Counted from the first letter of the stretch, positions 1 to 6,498 are shown. The stretch is DNA of 8,032 bases from CAZTLI01 sp964614375 (GCA_964614375.1 CAZTLI010000245.1:1-8032); one strand, 5' to 3'. Translations and numbers: made by a program. The notes: generated from the letters alone by a model not told the origin.

Positions 1-1573
1 CATCTTGAGGCCAGTACCAGTTGGCACGATGAGTCGGCTGTCCGACTCGTTCCCATGTCGTATTGACCGATGCAGCGGCGAATCCACAGGCAGCAAGTAA
101 TCCGGCACTTAAACCATAACGCAGCAGACGCGGGTTGAACACGCCTAGCGCCCGAAACAGACTATCGGCGCGCATCGCCACCAGTATCGCCAGCCACAAC
201 GACCCCAGCGCCAATGCCCGTCCCACAAAGCGCCACTGTGCCAACAGAGGAGACGCATCATATAACCACAAAAACAGCGGATTACCGCCCGCGCCCCACA
301 AGGTCGCCACAATCAGCAGGCCAATACCGACCACCCACACGCGCCAACCCGCCTGTGTAGCTGACCGATGCAGATAGGGCGCGATGGGTGGAATCAGCAC
401 GAATATCAAGCCGAAAAACCACAAGGGCACGACATAGCTGTAATAAAGCTGCATGACGATATTTTCGGGCAGAATCGAACCCGGCTTCGGCTCTCGGTTG
501 AGATTTTCGGCGCGTGTGGGGTCAGGGTCAAAATACAGCGGAAGGATGTTCGGCAGGGGATTGACGATGCCCGCTGCCTGTTCGCCGGGATGCTCGCCAA
601 TCTGGTCGCGCTCTATCCAGATGGGCAGCAGCGTGACCGCGCTTAAGCCGATGGTCAGCACACCGGCAAATGCCAATCGTTTCAGACTCTCTCTGTCGAT
701 GCGCCCCTGCCGATAAACGCCCGCCGCGGCTAATCCCGCGATGGATAACAACGCAGGCAGCAAATACCAGATATTGCCCGCGAAGAACATCAGCGTCAGT
801 GTCAGCGCCATCAGGACGATGGGCCAGCGGTCACGAGTTCGCAAAATGCCGAGCGCGCCGCCAATTGCCCAGGGTAAATAGGCCTGCGACACGCCCAGTT
901 GATAATAGCCTTCGCCAATCATCGCCACCATATTGCCCTTACCGAGCAGCAGCAGTGCCAGCAGCACCCGTCCGACGACACCCACATTGAGCATCCGCCC
1001 GACAAACCAGCCGCCTAGCGCCGCGATGATGGCATAGAGCGTGATGCTGATTTTTAAGCCCGGCATGGAGCCAAACAGCACCGCCGGATAAAAACTCACC
1101 GGATTGAGCACGAAAGAGAAGGGGTTGTCAATCAGGGGTTCGCCAAATTCCAGCAATGGCTGCCACAGGGGCAGATACCCATAGCGCCGGATGCTGTGGG
1201 CGGCATAATGCACCGAACTGGTCAACCATTCGACTTCCGCGCCATTGAGGACGGTATCGGAATTACCCGTTACATAGCTGCGCGTGACATAGACCGCCGC
1301 CGCGATAATCAACACAATTTCCAGCAGCAGCCACCACAGAGGCGCAGCGCGTTGTTCGGGGACTGTCCCGCGCCGGGTAAACAGCGCCACAAGCGGACGC
1401 AGATTGATGAAACCGCGTCGCTGCGCGAAGGTGATACCCACCGCCATCATCAGCAGCAGAATCAGGGTGAACGTCGGGAAATAGGGGAACAGCAGCGCCA
1501 GCAAACACGCGCCGCTGACCGCACCAAATAGCAGTATCCATTTGAGGAACGGCGGGAAACCGGATTCGGTCAT
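1..1573 (-). CDS. Large polytopic GT-C/YfhO-like membrane protein, partial (C-terminus beyond window)
   Basis: The frame is open for 524 codons from ATG at 1573 to the left edge without a stop, so the C-terminus is missing. Seen: a short N-terminus, then strongly hydrophobic segments at about residues 12-47, 80-97, 155-190, 200-212, 232-245, 250-285, 300-318, 378-400, 408-427, 452-467 and 485-502. The first large loop carries GNSDTVLNGAEVEW (103-116), then YLPLWQPLLEFGEPL (133-147) and NPVSFYP (157-163); near 444-452 is a QWRFVGR motif. Known: an acidic first loop, a 'P-W...G.P' stretch, FYP and a late R-x-x-GR motif are typical of YfhO-like proteins in the GT-C superfamily, integral-membrane glycosyltransferases using lipid-linked sugars. 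The ATG overlaps the TGA of the upstream GT39 gene in an ATGA arrangement, so the two are probably translationally coupled and work on the same glycan. Donor and acceptor are unknown. A membrane protein is certain; the exact family is likely but unproven. Confidence 0.82.
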   Translation of the reverse strand, partial: MTESGFPPFLKWILLFGAVSGACLLALLFPYFPTFTLILLLMMAVGITFAQRRGFINLRPLVALFTRRGTVPEQRAAPLWWLLLEIVLIIAAAVYVTRSYVTGNSDTVLNGAEVEWLTSSVHYAAHSIRRYGYLPLWQPLLEFGEPLIDNPFSFVLNPVSFYPAVLFGSMPGLKISITLYAIIAALGGWFVGRMLNVGVVGRVLLALLLLGKGNMVAMIGEGYYQLGVSQAYLPWAIGGALGILRTRDRWPIVLMALTLTLMFFAGNIWYLLPALLSIAGLAAAGVYRQGRIDRESLKRLAFAGVLTIGLSAVTLLPIWIERDQIGEHPGEQAAGIVNPLPNILPLYFDPDPTRAENLNREPKPGSILPENIVMQLYYSYVVPLWFFGLIFVLIPPIAPYLHRSATQAGWRVWVVGIGLLIVATLWGAGGNPLFLWLYDASPLLAQWRFVGRALALGSLWLAILVAMRADSLFRALGVFNPRLLRYGLSAGLLAACGFAAASVNTTWERVGQPTHRANWYWPQD

Positions 1574-3705
1574 TGCGGCTGCTCCGCACGCACATAATAG
1601 AGCGCATACTGTTTATCCTGCGGCACATTGTATGGGCTGAAATAGGGGCCTTCCAGACGGTCGCCATAAACCCGGCGCAGTCGCCACAGCGTTGCGCCAT
1701 CCTCCGGCACGATGAAGAAGGCATAATCCACACCCGATGGCAGCGTATGGGCGCGCTCATAGGGAAAAACAAATGGCTGAATCATCGCTATATCGACCTG
1801 CACGCCCATCAGCCGAAACATGACCTGTACGTGTGGCGCGTAGGTCAGGTCATCGGTCAATAGATAGACCTGTGTGCCGGGTGGAAAATCCGCCGCGCGA
1901 AAGCCCACATCCTGATGATCATGAAAGGGGCGAATCTGCTGATTATACAGCGGCAGATGTTCGCCAAAATAATAGAGCGCCTGCCGGACGGCGATAACAG
2001 CCAGCAGCGAGCCAAAGGCAATCGTCGCAACCCGTCGCCAGCGGACAACATCACCCAAAATCAGATTCCATGTCGCGCGCAAGCCCCACGCCAGCAGCAA
2101 AATCACCGCCGGAAACGCCACGACAAAGCGCGCCGTCCAGTCGTTGGCTTCGATGAGACTGTTGCCGAGCACCGTCAATATCAACCACAACAGCAAGAGT
2201 CCGCCCGCGAAGCGCCAGCGCCAGAGTGCGTGCCATAAACCGAGCAAAAACAGCGGCACCAGTGCGGGCAATATCAACGCTGTCGCGCCGCCATAATAAA
2301 AGGCGCTGCCATCGGGCGAATGCACAAAATGTTGAAGCGGCGGCAGCAGCCGTTCACTGAGAATCGTACCCAATTGCGCGAATCCATCGGGCGCGATGAG
2401 GATGTCCACCCAGTAATTGCCCGTCACGCCCTCTTGATTTAAACGCGGCAGCAGACTCGCCCCGCGCGCATCCAGCGCATAATATAACGGCGCGCCGACC
2501 AGCAGCATGGTCAACAAAAAGGTGAAAAATCCGTTGAGAGACGGCGCGAAGGGTGGGGTATCTAAGACCGCTTCGGGAATCGTCGCTTCTTCATTGAGGA
2601 AAAAGTTGCTCTCGCGTATCCACGTCAGGAAGGAGACGATCACCAGCCACAGCAGCACCAGAATGGGCAGCAGCAAACGCCCGCCCTCATAAAAATACTG
2701 CGTCATGCCGAGACACAATCCCGCCAGCGCATAATCGGCGCGCCGGCCTTCGCGCATCGCCCGGATGAGAAAGGCCAGCGCCAGCGACCCTAACAGGGCA
2801 TCGCCGATGTTATTCAGCGCCAATCGGCTGAAATGGATATGCGGCGGAAAGACCGCCAGCAGCAATCCTGCCGTCAGCGCCGTGGACTTGTCAAACACCT
2901 GTTTTCCCAGAAACACGATTGCCGGAATGGTCATCGTGCCGATGATGACACTCGCCATGCGCGCGCCCGCCAGTGACGCGCCAAACAGGTCAACGCTAAT
3001 GGCCTGAAAATAACTGTAGAGATAGGTGAAGGTCGCCAGATTGCTAATCGGACTGAGCAACTGCACATCGGGACGGTTGTGAAGTTCATTGACCGCGTTG
3101 ATGAAGTGTGTTTCGTCGATATAGAGATGAACGGCATCTTCCAGCGCGACGACACGCAGCACAAACGCCAGTATCGTCATGCCCATGACCAGCAGCCATT
3201 CACGGCGCGGCGTGCCCAATTCCCGAAAGAGGCGATTGTGCCTGCGGGGGATAAATCTCGCGCCTGCCATGCCCCATGTCACGAGGATGAGGCCAATCAG
3301 CCACAGGATAAATTGCAGGTCGTGCGCCATGCCCCATGTCTGTGGGATGCGTCCGGGGATGGGGCCGGTGGCGTCCGCCATCAGCAGCAGGCACAACGCC
3401 CCGATAACGACGGCTAACCAGTGCCACGCCCGCCGGTTGCGAAAGCGGAAGGCCACGCGCGGCGGTTTGGCATAGGTATCGGTGCGCCCCCGCGCCAGAA
3501 TCAACGCCCCCAGCAAAAACAGACCACCGACTAGCAGCGCGGCGCTGGCAAAGGGCAGGCCGGCCTCCTGACCGGGACGATAACCATAGGCGCTCAAGGC
3601 CATGCAGCCGACTGCGAATAGAGCGCATAACCGCGCGAACGCCGTGCGCGTCAACGGGCGATAGGTCAATGGGGGACGGTGTGGCGGCGTGTTGTGTGTA
3701 TCCAT
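1570..3705 (-). CDS. GT39-family (PMT/ArnT-like) integral membrane glycosyltransferase
   Basis: A 711-residue polytopic membrane protein. Seen: about four hydrophobic helices in the first 150 residues (24-42, 53-71, 93-111, 128-147), then the conserved core starting with a helix at 168-189 followed by YIDETHF, with the acidic pair D197/E198 in the first periplasmic loop. HFSRLALNN (291-299) and YFYEGGRLL (337-345) follow, then further helices to about residue 580 and a soluble C-terminal tail of about 110 residues. Known: the loop-1 Asp-Glu, the 'fsR.al' segment and the later Arg belong to GT39/PMT_2 enzymes (dolichyl-phosphate-mannose mannosyltransferase and ArnT relatives), which move a sugar from a polyprenyl-phosphate donor outside the membrane. 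The four-helix N-terminal extension before the core is more than such enzymes usually have. The gene is first of a coupled pair with the GT-C protein. Substrate unknown. The start at 3705 lies directly after AGGGGG and six bases from a TATGAT box. Confidence 0.9.
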   Translation of the reverse strand: MDTHNTPPHRPPLTYRPLTRTAFARLCALFAVGCMALSAYGYRPGQEAGLPFASAALLVGGLFLLGALILARGRTDTYAKPPRVAFRFRNRRAWHWLAVVIGALCLLLMADATGPIPGRIPQTWGMAHDLQFILWLIGLILVTWGMAGARFIPRRHNRLFRELGTPRREWLLVMGMTILAFVLRVVALEDAVHLYIDETHFINAVNELHNRPDVQLLSPISNLATFTYLYSYFQAISVDLFGASLAGARMASVIIGTMTIPAIVFLGKQVFDKSTALTAGLLLAVFPPHIHFSRLALNNIGDALLGSLALAFLIRAMREGRRADYALAGLCLGMTQYFYEGGRLLLPILVLLWLVIVSFLTWIRESNFFLNEEATIPEAVLDTPPFAPSLNGFFTFLLTMLLVGAPLYYALDARGASLLPRLNQEGVTGNYWVDILIAPDGFAQLGTILSERLLPPLQHFVHSPDGSAFYYGGATALILPALVPLFLLGLWHALWRWRFAGGLLLLWLILTVLGNSLIEANDWTARFVVAFPAVILLLAWGLRATWNLILGDVVRWRRVATIAFGSLLAVIAVRQALYYFGEHLPLYNQQIRPFHDHQDVGFRAADFPPGTQVYLLTDDLTYAPHVQVMFRLMGVQVDIAMIQPFVFPYERAHTLPSGVDYAFFIVPEDGATLWRLRRVYGDRLEGPYFSPYNVPQDKQYALYYVRAEQPQ

Positions 3706-3711
3706 CCCCCT

Positions 3712-3739
3712 ATCATAAACCAGAATTGCGGGCTGTGGA
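3712..3739 (-). promoter_or_regulatory. Candidate promoter for the GT39 gene, placing the transcript start at the ATG
   Basis: On the minus strand a TATGAT -10 box (3717-3712, 5 of 6 consensus) is preceded at 16 bases by TCCACA (3739-3734, 4 of 6). Only AGGGGG separates the -10 box from the ATG at 3705, so transcription would begin at about the start codon and give a leaderless or nearly leaderless mRNA. The purine run could instead act as a poorly spaced ribosome-binding site on read-through transcripts from the upstream gene. It lies in the 47-base gap between the two minus-strand genes. Confidence 0.4.
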
Positions 3740-3752
3740 CGGCCTTATTGCC

Positions 3753-4571
3753 TCATTCCCCGGCTGGACGCATCCACAACTGTTCGGATGGGAAGGGAAA
3801 GCGCATACTGGCTGCCCAGGTTCGCCCATCTATCTCCACCGCGCGCCCGGCAATGTCCATTATCGTGTCATAGTCGGCAGAATCGACATAGATGCTGTAC
3901 AGGTCGTCATGGCGACGAACTGTACAGGGATGGTCAAGACCGGGCCAGTCCGCCGGCCATGTTTGCGCGTTGGTGGTGGCATAAGGCCATACCAGCACTT
4001 CGATATAGGGTGGCAGCCACATTTCGGCATCATCGGCCTGTTCATACGCGGCGATAATCTCCAGCAGACGGTCATACACCGCGAGGAATTCGACCGGCGC
4101 ATGGGGGCGAGCGCTCCACTCGTCCGTCTCCGGCATACGCAAATCGCCATAGACATGGACAACATCGCGCTGGTGTGCGCCACGTTCATCGTCCCGCCAT
4201 GTATGGATGGTGTTGGTGGGCATGTCAGTCACCATTACCGTGTCGTAATAGGTATCCAGCGCGAAATAGGCATCGGTCAGCGGCAGGCTGTCTACCAGCG
4301 CCGGATAATCGGCTGCATCCAGCGTCATCGTCAGATAACTTTCAACCTCCCACGACCAGAAAATCAGTGTGCCGTCGTCATAAATCGCCAGCATGGGTGA
4401 ATCCGACCCGACGACCATCCGCCAGGGGTCATATTCCAGCAGCACCGCGACCGGCAGCGGGTTATCCTCTGCCGGGGGACAATCAAAAGCGGTCGGTGGG
4501 TCGTCAATCAGCAGACCAGTGCCCATCCGCAGCAGTCCAAAAATCAGGAGTATCAGCCAACGCGCCATCAT
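3753..4571 (-). CDS. Secreted or membrane-anchored protein of unknown function
   Basis: From the chosen ATG the product is 272 residues: MMAR, a hydrophobic stretch WLILLIFGLL with more hydrophobic residues to about 22, then an acidic, Asp- and Tyr-rich soluble domain. Seen in the domain: MLAIYDDGTLIFWSWE, a 'TLDAADYPALVDSLPL' segment, a Y-DTVMVTDMPTNTI segment, a VVHVYGDL strand, and a C-terminal half with PYIEVLVWPY. There is no clear lipobox; the first Cys comes after the hydrophobic region in DCPP. The frame is open to an ATG at 4709, but AGAAGGG (4584-4578) lies six bases before the ATG at 4571 and the upstream codons do not look like protein, so the start at 4571 (or 4577) is preferred. 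I do not recognise a family; proteins with a similar 'tD.pt..i' pattern occur as hypothetical exported proteins. It precedes the glycosyltransferase pair on the same strand, so a link to the envelope is plausible but not shown. Confidence 0.75.
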   Translation of the reverse strand: MMARWLILLIFGLLRMGTGLLIDDPPTAFDCPPAEDNPLPVAVLLEYDPWRMVVGSDSPMLAIYDDGTLIFWSWEVESYLTMTLDAADYPALVDSLPLTDAYFALDTYYDTVMVTDMPTNTIHTWRDDERGAHQRDVVHVYGDLRMPETDEWSARPHAPVEFLAVYDRLLEIIAAYEQADDAEMWLPPYIEVLVWPYATTNAQTWPADWPGLDHPCTVRRHDDLYSIYVDSADYDTIMDIAGRAVEIDGRTWAASMRFPFPSEQLWMRPAGE

Positions 4572-4577
4572 ACGCAT

Positions 4578-4584
4578 CCCTTCT
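4578..4584 (-). promoter_or_regulatory. Ribosome-binding site that decides the start at 4571
   Basis: AGAAGGG on the minus strand abuts the ATG at 4577 but stands six bases from the ATG at 4571. Normal Shine-Dalgarno spacing favours 4571. Its AGAA part is also within one arm of the inverted repeat at 4581-4610. Confidence 0.55.
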
Positions 4585-4610
4585 ATACACGCATAATGCC
4601 CGTGATAGAA
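4581..4610. promoter_or_regulatory. Inverted repeat (10-bp arms, one bulged base) overlapping a ribosome-binding site
   Basis: On the plus strand TTCTATACACG (4581-4591) and CGTGATAGAA (4601-4610) are reverse complements except for one extra A, and are separated by nine bases. On the minus strand this would form a stem-loop in the leader of the secreted-protein gene, with the 3' arm covering the AGAA of its AGAAGGG site. It could be an operator or a translation-controlling hairpin. Function is inferred from position only. Confidence 0.4.
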
Positions 4611-4648
4611 AGATGCGTTTAGGCCGCAAATTGTTCCCATGTTACAGT

Positions 4649-4666
4649 TTTCAAACCGACTTGAAA
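4649..4666. promoter_or_regulatory. Operator-like dyad TTTCAA-N6-TTGAAA between divergent genes
   Basis: TTTCAA (4649-4654) and TTGAAA (4661-4666) form perfect 6-bp arms with a six-base spacer. AAACCG is also repeated directly at 4653-4658 and 4664-4669, 11 bases apart. The site lies midway in the region that divides the minus-strand secreted-protein gene from the plus-strand STAS-like gene, so a shared regulator is possible. Short AT-rich dyads also occur by chance. Confidence 0.3.
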
Positions 4667-4715
4667 CCGCTCTCGAAAGTTCATGAATAATTTCCCAAAT
4701 AACCGCCAAAATCCA

Positions 4716-4743
4716 TCGAGTCTTGGGCGTTTATTCCTATAAT
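4716..4743 (+). promoter_or_regulatory. Promoter of the STAS-like gene, with a perfect TATAAT
   Basis: A perfect -10 box TATAAT lies at 4738-4743, with a weak TCGAGT -35 (4716-4721, 3 of 6) at 16 bases. The predicted transcript start is near 4750, giving a leader of about 25 bases that contains the GAGAGG ribosome-binding site (4763-4768) six bases before the ATG at 4775. The box overlaps an in-frame ATG at 4742, which therefore cannot be the start on this transcript. Confidence 0.6.
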
Positions 4744-4774
4744 GCGTGTACGGGAAAGAGTTGAGAGGTACATT

Positions 4775-5185
4775 ATGGGGACACAAGTTATGACAACGGT
4801 GAACGTAGATTGGGACGACGAAGCCAATAACATTGTGTTATGGCGGTTCGAGCGTCACTGGAAGATACTGGATTATTACAAAGGCTTAGAAAGATCGCAT
4901 GAATTGGTCGGGACACGCGAGGGGCGTGTTGATGTCATTGTCGATATGCAGTCGTTTTATATCCCAACCAGCAACGTCGTAAATCTGGTGAAAATGGGGG
5001 TGCGCCAACGACGGCCTAACCTGGGGTTGGTGGTATTCGTCACCCAGAGCATGTTCTGGCATCGGGCATTTGATATTGTCAAAGGGCTGTTTGAACAGTT
5101 TCAGGTCAAACTCGTATTCGCGAAATCGGTTGACGAAGCCCGTATCATTATCCGGGATGCGCGTTCCGCCAGCAAAGCCGACTAA
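4775..5185 (+). CDS. Small STAS-like cytoplasmic protein
   Basis: A 136-residue soluble protein without signal peptide or membrane helix. Seen: a start strand VNVDWDDEANNIVLWRFERH (9-28), a helix DYYKGLERSHELV, a strand VDVIVDMQSF (52-61), an amphipathic helix NVVNLVKMGVRQRR, a strand LGLVVFVTQSMF (83-94), a helix with FDIVKGLFEQF, a strand VKLVFAKS (111-118) and a final helix DEARIIIRDA. This alternating strand-helix order matches the STAS/SpoIIAA-like fold found in small, poorly described proteins of Chloroflexota; such domains act in partner-binding or nucleotide-sensing switches. No conserved phosphorylatable Ser of the anti-sigma antagonists can be assigned, so signalling by phosphorylation is not supported. 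The start at 4775 is chosen over 4742 from the GAGAGG site and the TATAAT box; an ATG at 4790 is a further option. It is a single-gene transcript by context. The fold is a judgement from secondary-structure pattern. Confidence 0.75.
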   Translation: MGTQVMTTVNVDWDDEANNIVLWRFERHWKILDYYKGLERSHELVGTREGRVDVIVDMQSFYIPTSNVVNLVKMGVRQRRPNLGLVVFVTQSMFWHRAFDIVKGLFEQFQVKLVFAKSVDEARIIIRDARSASKAD

Positions 5186-5348
5186 AACCACACTTTAAAG
5201 TCCATAGCTCAACAACTGCATGACCGCACCCTGCGCGCGGCGTCATTGGACGACAGCGTTTGTTAACGCCGTTGATAATGATGGCCTGCGCGCAGGCTGT
5301 TTTCGCTGAATCGACGTTTGCGTGTCTGCTGGCGATAGGATGACTGGT
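5186..5348. other. Hairpin-rich gap between convergent genes
   Basis: No coding frame is credible here. The gap lies between the plus-strand STAS-like gene and the minus-strand membrane-protein gene. It holds three short hairpins in a row: CGTC-ATTG-GACG (5241-5252), GCGTT-TGTT-AACGC (5256-5269) and GCCTG-CGCG-CAGGC (5284-5297). Only the last is followed by a T run. Confidence 0.5.
5284..5303 (+). terminator. Probable intrinsic terminator of the STAS-like gene
   Basis: GCCTGCGCGCAGGC (5284-5297) is a perfect 14-base palindrome that folds as a five-pair GC stem with a CGCG loop, extended by G-U pairs, and is followed by TGTTTT. The T run is short, so efficiency may be modest. On the minus strand no T run follows, so it serves the plus-strand gene best. 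Confidence 0.5.
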
Positions 5349-5864
5349 TTAGATGTTATACCGCCATGCCGACATGCCCACGACGGCGATAATCATCAAA
5401 ATCAGGCTGATGCGCCCATGCTTCCCCAGATAATCCATCAGCGAGTCGAACTCTGTTTTCTGCGCGTCGGTGGGTTCGCTTTGCGCTTCGATTTCGCCCG
5501 CCAGTTCTTTCATCCGATCTGTTTTGCCTCCCAGGGTCGCGCCGCCGTGCCCCGTCGCCAACAGGCCCGCAACCGCCCCGATTGACAGGATAATGCCCTG
5601 CCCAGAAGTCAGCCAATCGGCATTGAATGTGCCCGATACGCGCACATACATGATAATGCCCGCCAGGGTCGTCAGCCCGGCGGCGATGCCATACAACCGT
5701 CCGTAGGGGGTTTTCAGCAACATGCCCCGCATAACGGAGTTGCCCGCTGGTCCAACCGCACGAAGTGCAGGGACAAGGACAATCAATAAGAACAGACTCG
5801 CACCCACCCAATAAATCCCGGCAAAAATGTGAATCAGGCGCAAAACAACCATCAATACATCCAT
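5349..5864 (-). CDS. Four-helix membrane protein, possible haem/redox partner of the cytochrome c
   Basis: A 171-residue protein with hydrophobic helices at about 5-31, 57-74, 88-106 and 151-168. Helix 1 reads LRLIHIFAGIYWVGASLF, with H12, W19 and G21; H106 lies at the end of helix 3 and H149 just before helix 4. A charged cytoplasmic-type loop (112-145, rich in K, E and D) sits between helices 3 and 4. Known: an 'lHi.ag..WvG' first helix with a conserved His is shared by CopD/DUF2269-like and other small membrane proteins, several of which bind haem b. The His pair here would suit haem binding, but that is inference. The ribosome-binding site AAAGGAG (5878-5872) stands seven bases from the ATG. 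The gene follows the cytochrome c gene after 47 bases with no hairpin between, so one transcript is likely and the two may form a membrane electron-transfer unit. Confidence 0.8.
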   Translation of the reverse strand: MDVLMVVLRLIHIFAGIYWVGASLFLLIVLVPALRAVGPAGNSVMRGMLLKTPYGRLYGIAAGLTTLAGIIMYVRVSGTFNADWLTSGQGIILSIGAVAGLLATGHGGATLGGKTDRMKELAGEIEAQSEPTDAQKTEFDSLMDYLGKHGRISLILMIIAVVGMSAWRYNI

Positions 5865-5911
5865 GTGTATGCTCCTTTAGTGGGAAGAGAGGTATGAAGT
5901 AAAAAAATCGG

Positions 5912-6301
5912 TTACAACGTCATCAGATACGCAATCAGATCAGCGACATCTTGCGCGGTGAAGTTGGCGTCATAGGCGCTGTACATCAGATTGGAAAAAC
6001 CGGGCACAAGAAAACTCGCGGGACGGTCAATGCTCTGGAAAGCATATTCTGCCGCCGACAATCCCGCCACGCGCGTCCCTGCTCGTTCGCTAAATCCGCC
6101 CAACCCCGGCCCAACGGCATTCACGCTGTCGGTTCGGTGACACGAGATGCACGCGGGCGCTTGGATAGACCGTTCAAACAGCAGTTGTCCCCGTTCGGGG
6201 TCGCCTTCGGGCAAATCGCTAAAGGCGATATTCAAATTCGGCGGCGCGCAGGCGCTGATAAGCAGCGCGCTAATGAGGAGAAGTGTCAGGCGCTTCAGCA
6301 T
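5912..6301 (-). CDS. Lipoprotein monohaem cytochrome c
   Basis: A 129-residue exported protein. Seen: MLKR, a hydrophobic stretch LTLLLISALL and a lipobox LISA-C with C18 as the predicted lipid-modified residue, so the mature protein is tethered to the membrane. The haem site is C51-I-S-C54-H55, and M106 in FSNLMYSAY is the likely sixth ligand. The C-terminal helix AQDVADLIAYLMTL is typical of class I cytochrome c, as is GDPERGQLLF before the haem site. The frame runs open to an ATG at 6364, but that lies in the -35 box; AAAGGGGG about five bases before the ATG at 6301 and the signal peptide fix the start. It is the first gene of a two-gene unit with the four-helix membrane protein, and probably passes electrons between that protein and a respiratory acceptor outside the membrane. 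The actual partner is unknown. Confidence 0.92.
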   Translation of the reverse strand: MLKRLTLLLISALLISACAPPNLNIAFSDLPEGDPERGQLLFERSIQAPACISCHRTDSVNAVGPGLGGFSERAGTRVAGLSAAEYAFQSIDRPASFLVPGFSNLMYSAYDANFTAQDVADLIAYLMTL

Positions 6302-6335
6302 CGTTTCCCCCTTTAGTCTGAAAATGCCACCCATA

Positions 6336-6364
6336 AGTATACTGCCGAAATGACAAACTGGCAC
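6336..6364 (-). promoter_or_regulatory. Promoter of the cytochrome c gene
   Basis: On the minus strand TATACT (6341-6336, 5 of 6) follows GTGCCA (6364-6359, 4 of 6) at the ideal 17 bases. The predicted transcript start is near 6329, leaving a leader of about 28 bases with the AAAGGGGG ribosome-binding site. Confidence 0.55.
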
Positions 6365-6449
6365 GGTGATACACCGTCTATACGGATTTGCGGCGGACAG
6401 GTTGTTCGAGAGTTAATCCGGTCTGGCAGTAGCCCAATGCAACTGGCAG
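6358..6449 (+). repeat. Three direct copies of CTGGCA in the cytochrome c/LutA intergenic region
   Basis: CTGGCA occurs at 6358-6363, 6423-6428 and 6443-6448. The last two extend to CTGGCAG and are exactly 20 bases apart, about two helical turns; the first and third share AACTGGCA. The first overlaps the cytochrome c -35 box and the third coincides with the predicted LutA-side -35 box. They may be binding sites of one regulator for both promoters, or reuse of the same -35 sequence. Confidence 0.3.
6363..6377. promoter_or_regulatory. Operator-like dyad ACGGTG-ATA-CACCGT at the cytochrome c -35 box
   Basis: Perfect 6-bp arms flank a three-base spacer. The left arm overlaps the last two bases of the predicted -35 box of the cytochrome c promoter. 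That position suits a repressor or an activator site. No regulator gene is visible in the window to pair with it. Confidence 0.4.
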
Positions 6450-6472
6450 AAAGCGGCGCACAATGGCATAAT
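6443..6472 (+). promoter_or_regulatory. Promoter of the LutA-like gene
   Basis: CATAAT (6467-6472, 5 of 6) follows CTGGCA (6443-6448, 4 of 6) at 18 bases. Transcription would start near 6479, about 20 bases before the ATG, and include the AGAGAGG ribosome-binding site ending at 6490, eight bases from the ATG. Confidence 0.5.
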
Positions 6473-6498
6473 TCGTCCAGTAAAGAGAGGTCAATTTT

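Noticed and set aside
1263..1772. A 169-codon minus-strand open frame across the junction of the two glycosyltransferase genes
   Set aside because: It is an offset frame; both real frames on that strand are continuous with membrane helices and the ATGA junction explains the boundary.
3669..4400. A 243-codon plus-strand open frame
   Set aside because: It is antisense to the secreted-protein gene and the start of the GT39 gene, has His/Arg/Gln-rich low-complexity composition and no recognisable domain or ribosome-binding site.
4572..4709. N-terminal extension of the secreted protein to an ATG at 4709
   Set aside because: The added residues show no fold or membrane helix, no ribosome-binding site precedes 4709, and a good site precedes 4571.
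5284..5297. The 14-base palindrome as a recombination or origin site
   Set aside because: There is no second copy, integrase or replication gene nearby, and the following T run fits a terminator better.
5898..5911. A run of T on the minus strand just after the cytochrome c stop, as a terminator
   Set aside because: No GC-rich hairpin precedes it, so transcription probably continues into the membrane-protein gene.
6302..6364. N-terminal extension of the cytochrome c to an ATG at 6364
   Set aside because: The extension overlaps the promoter, and the signal peptide with lipobox begins properly at 6301 behind AAAGGGGG.
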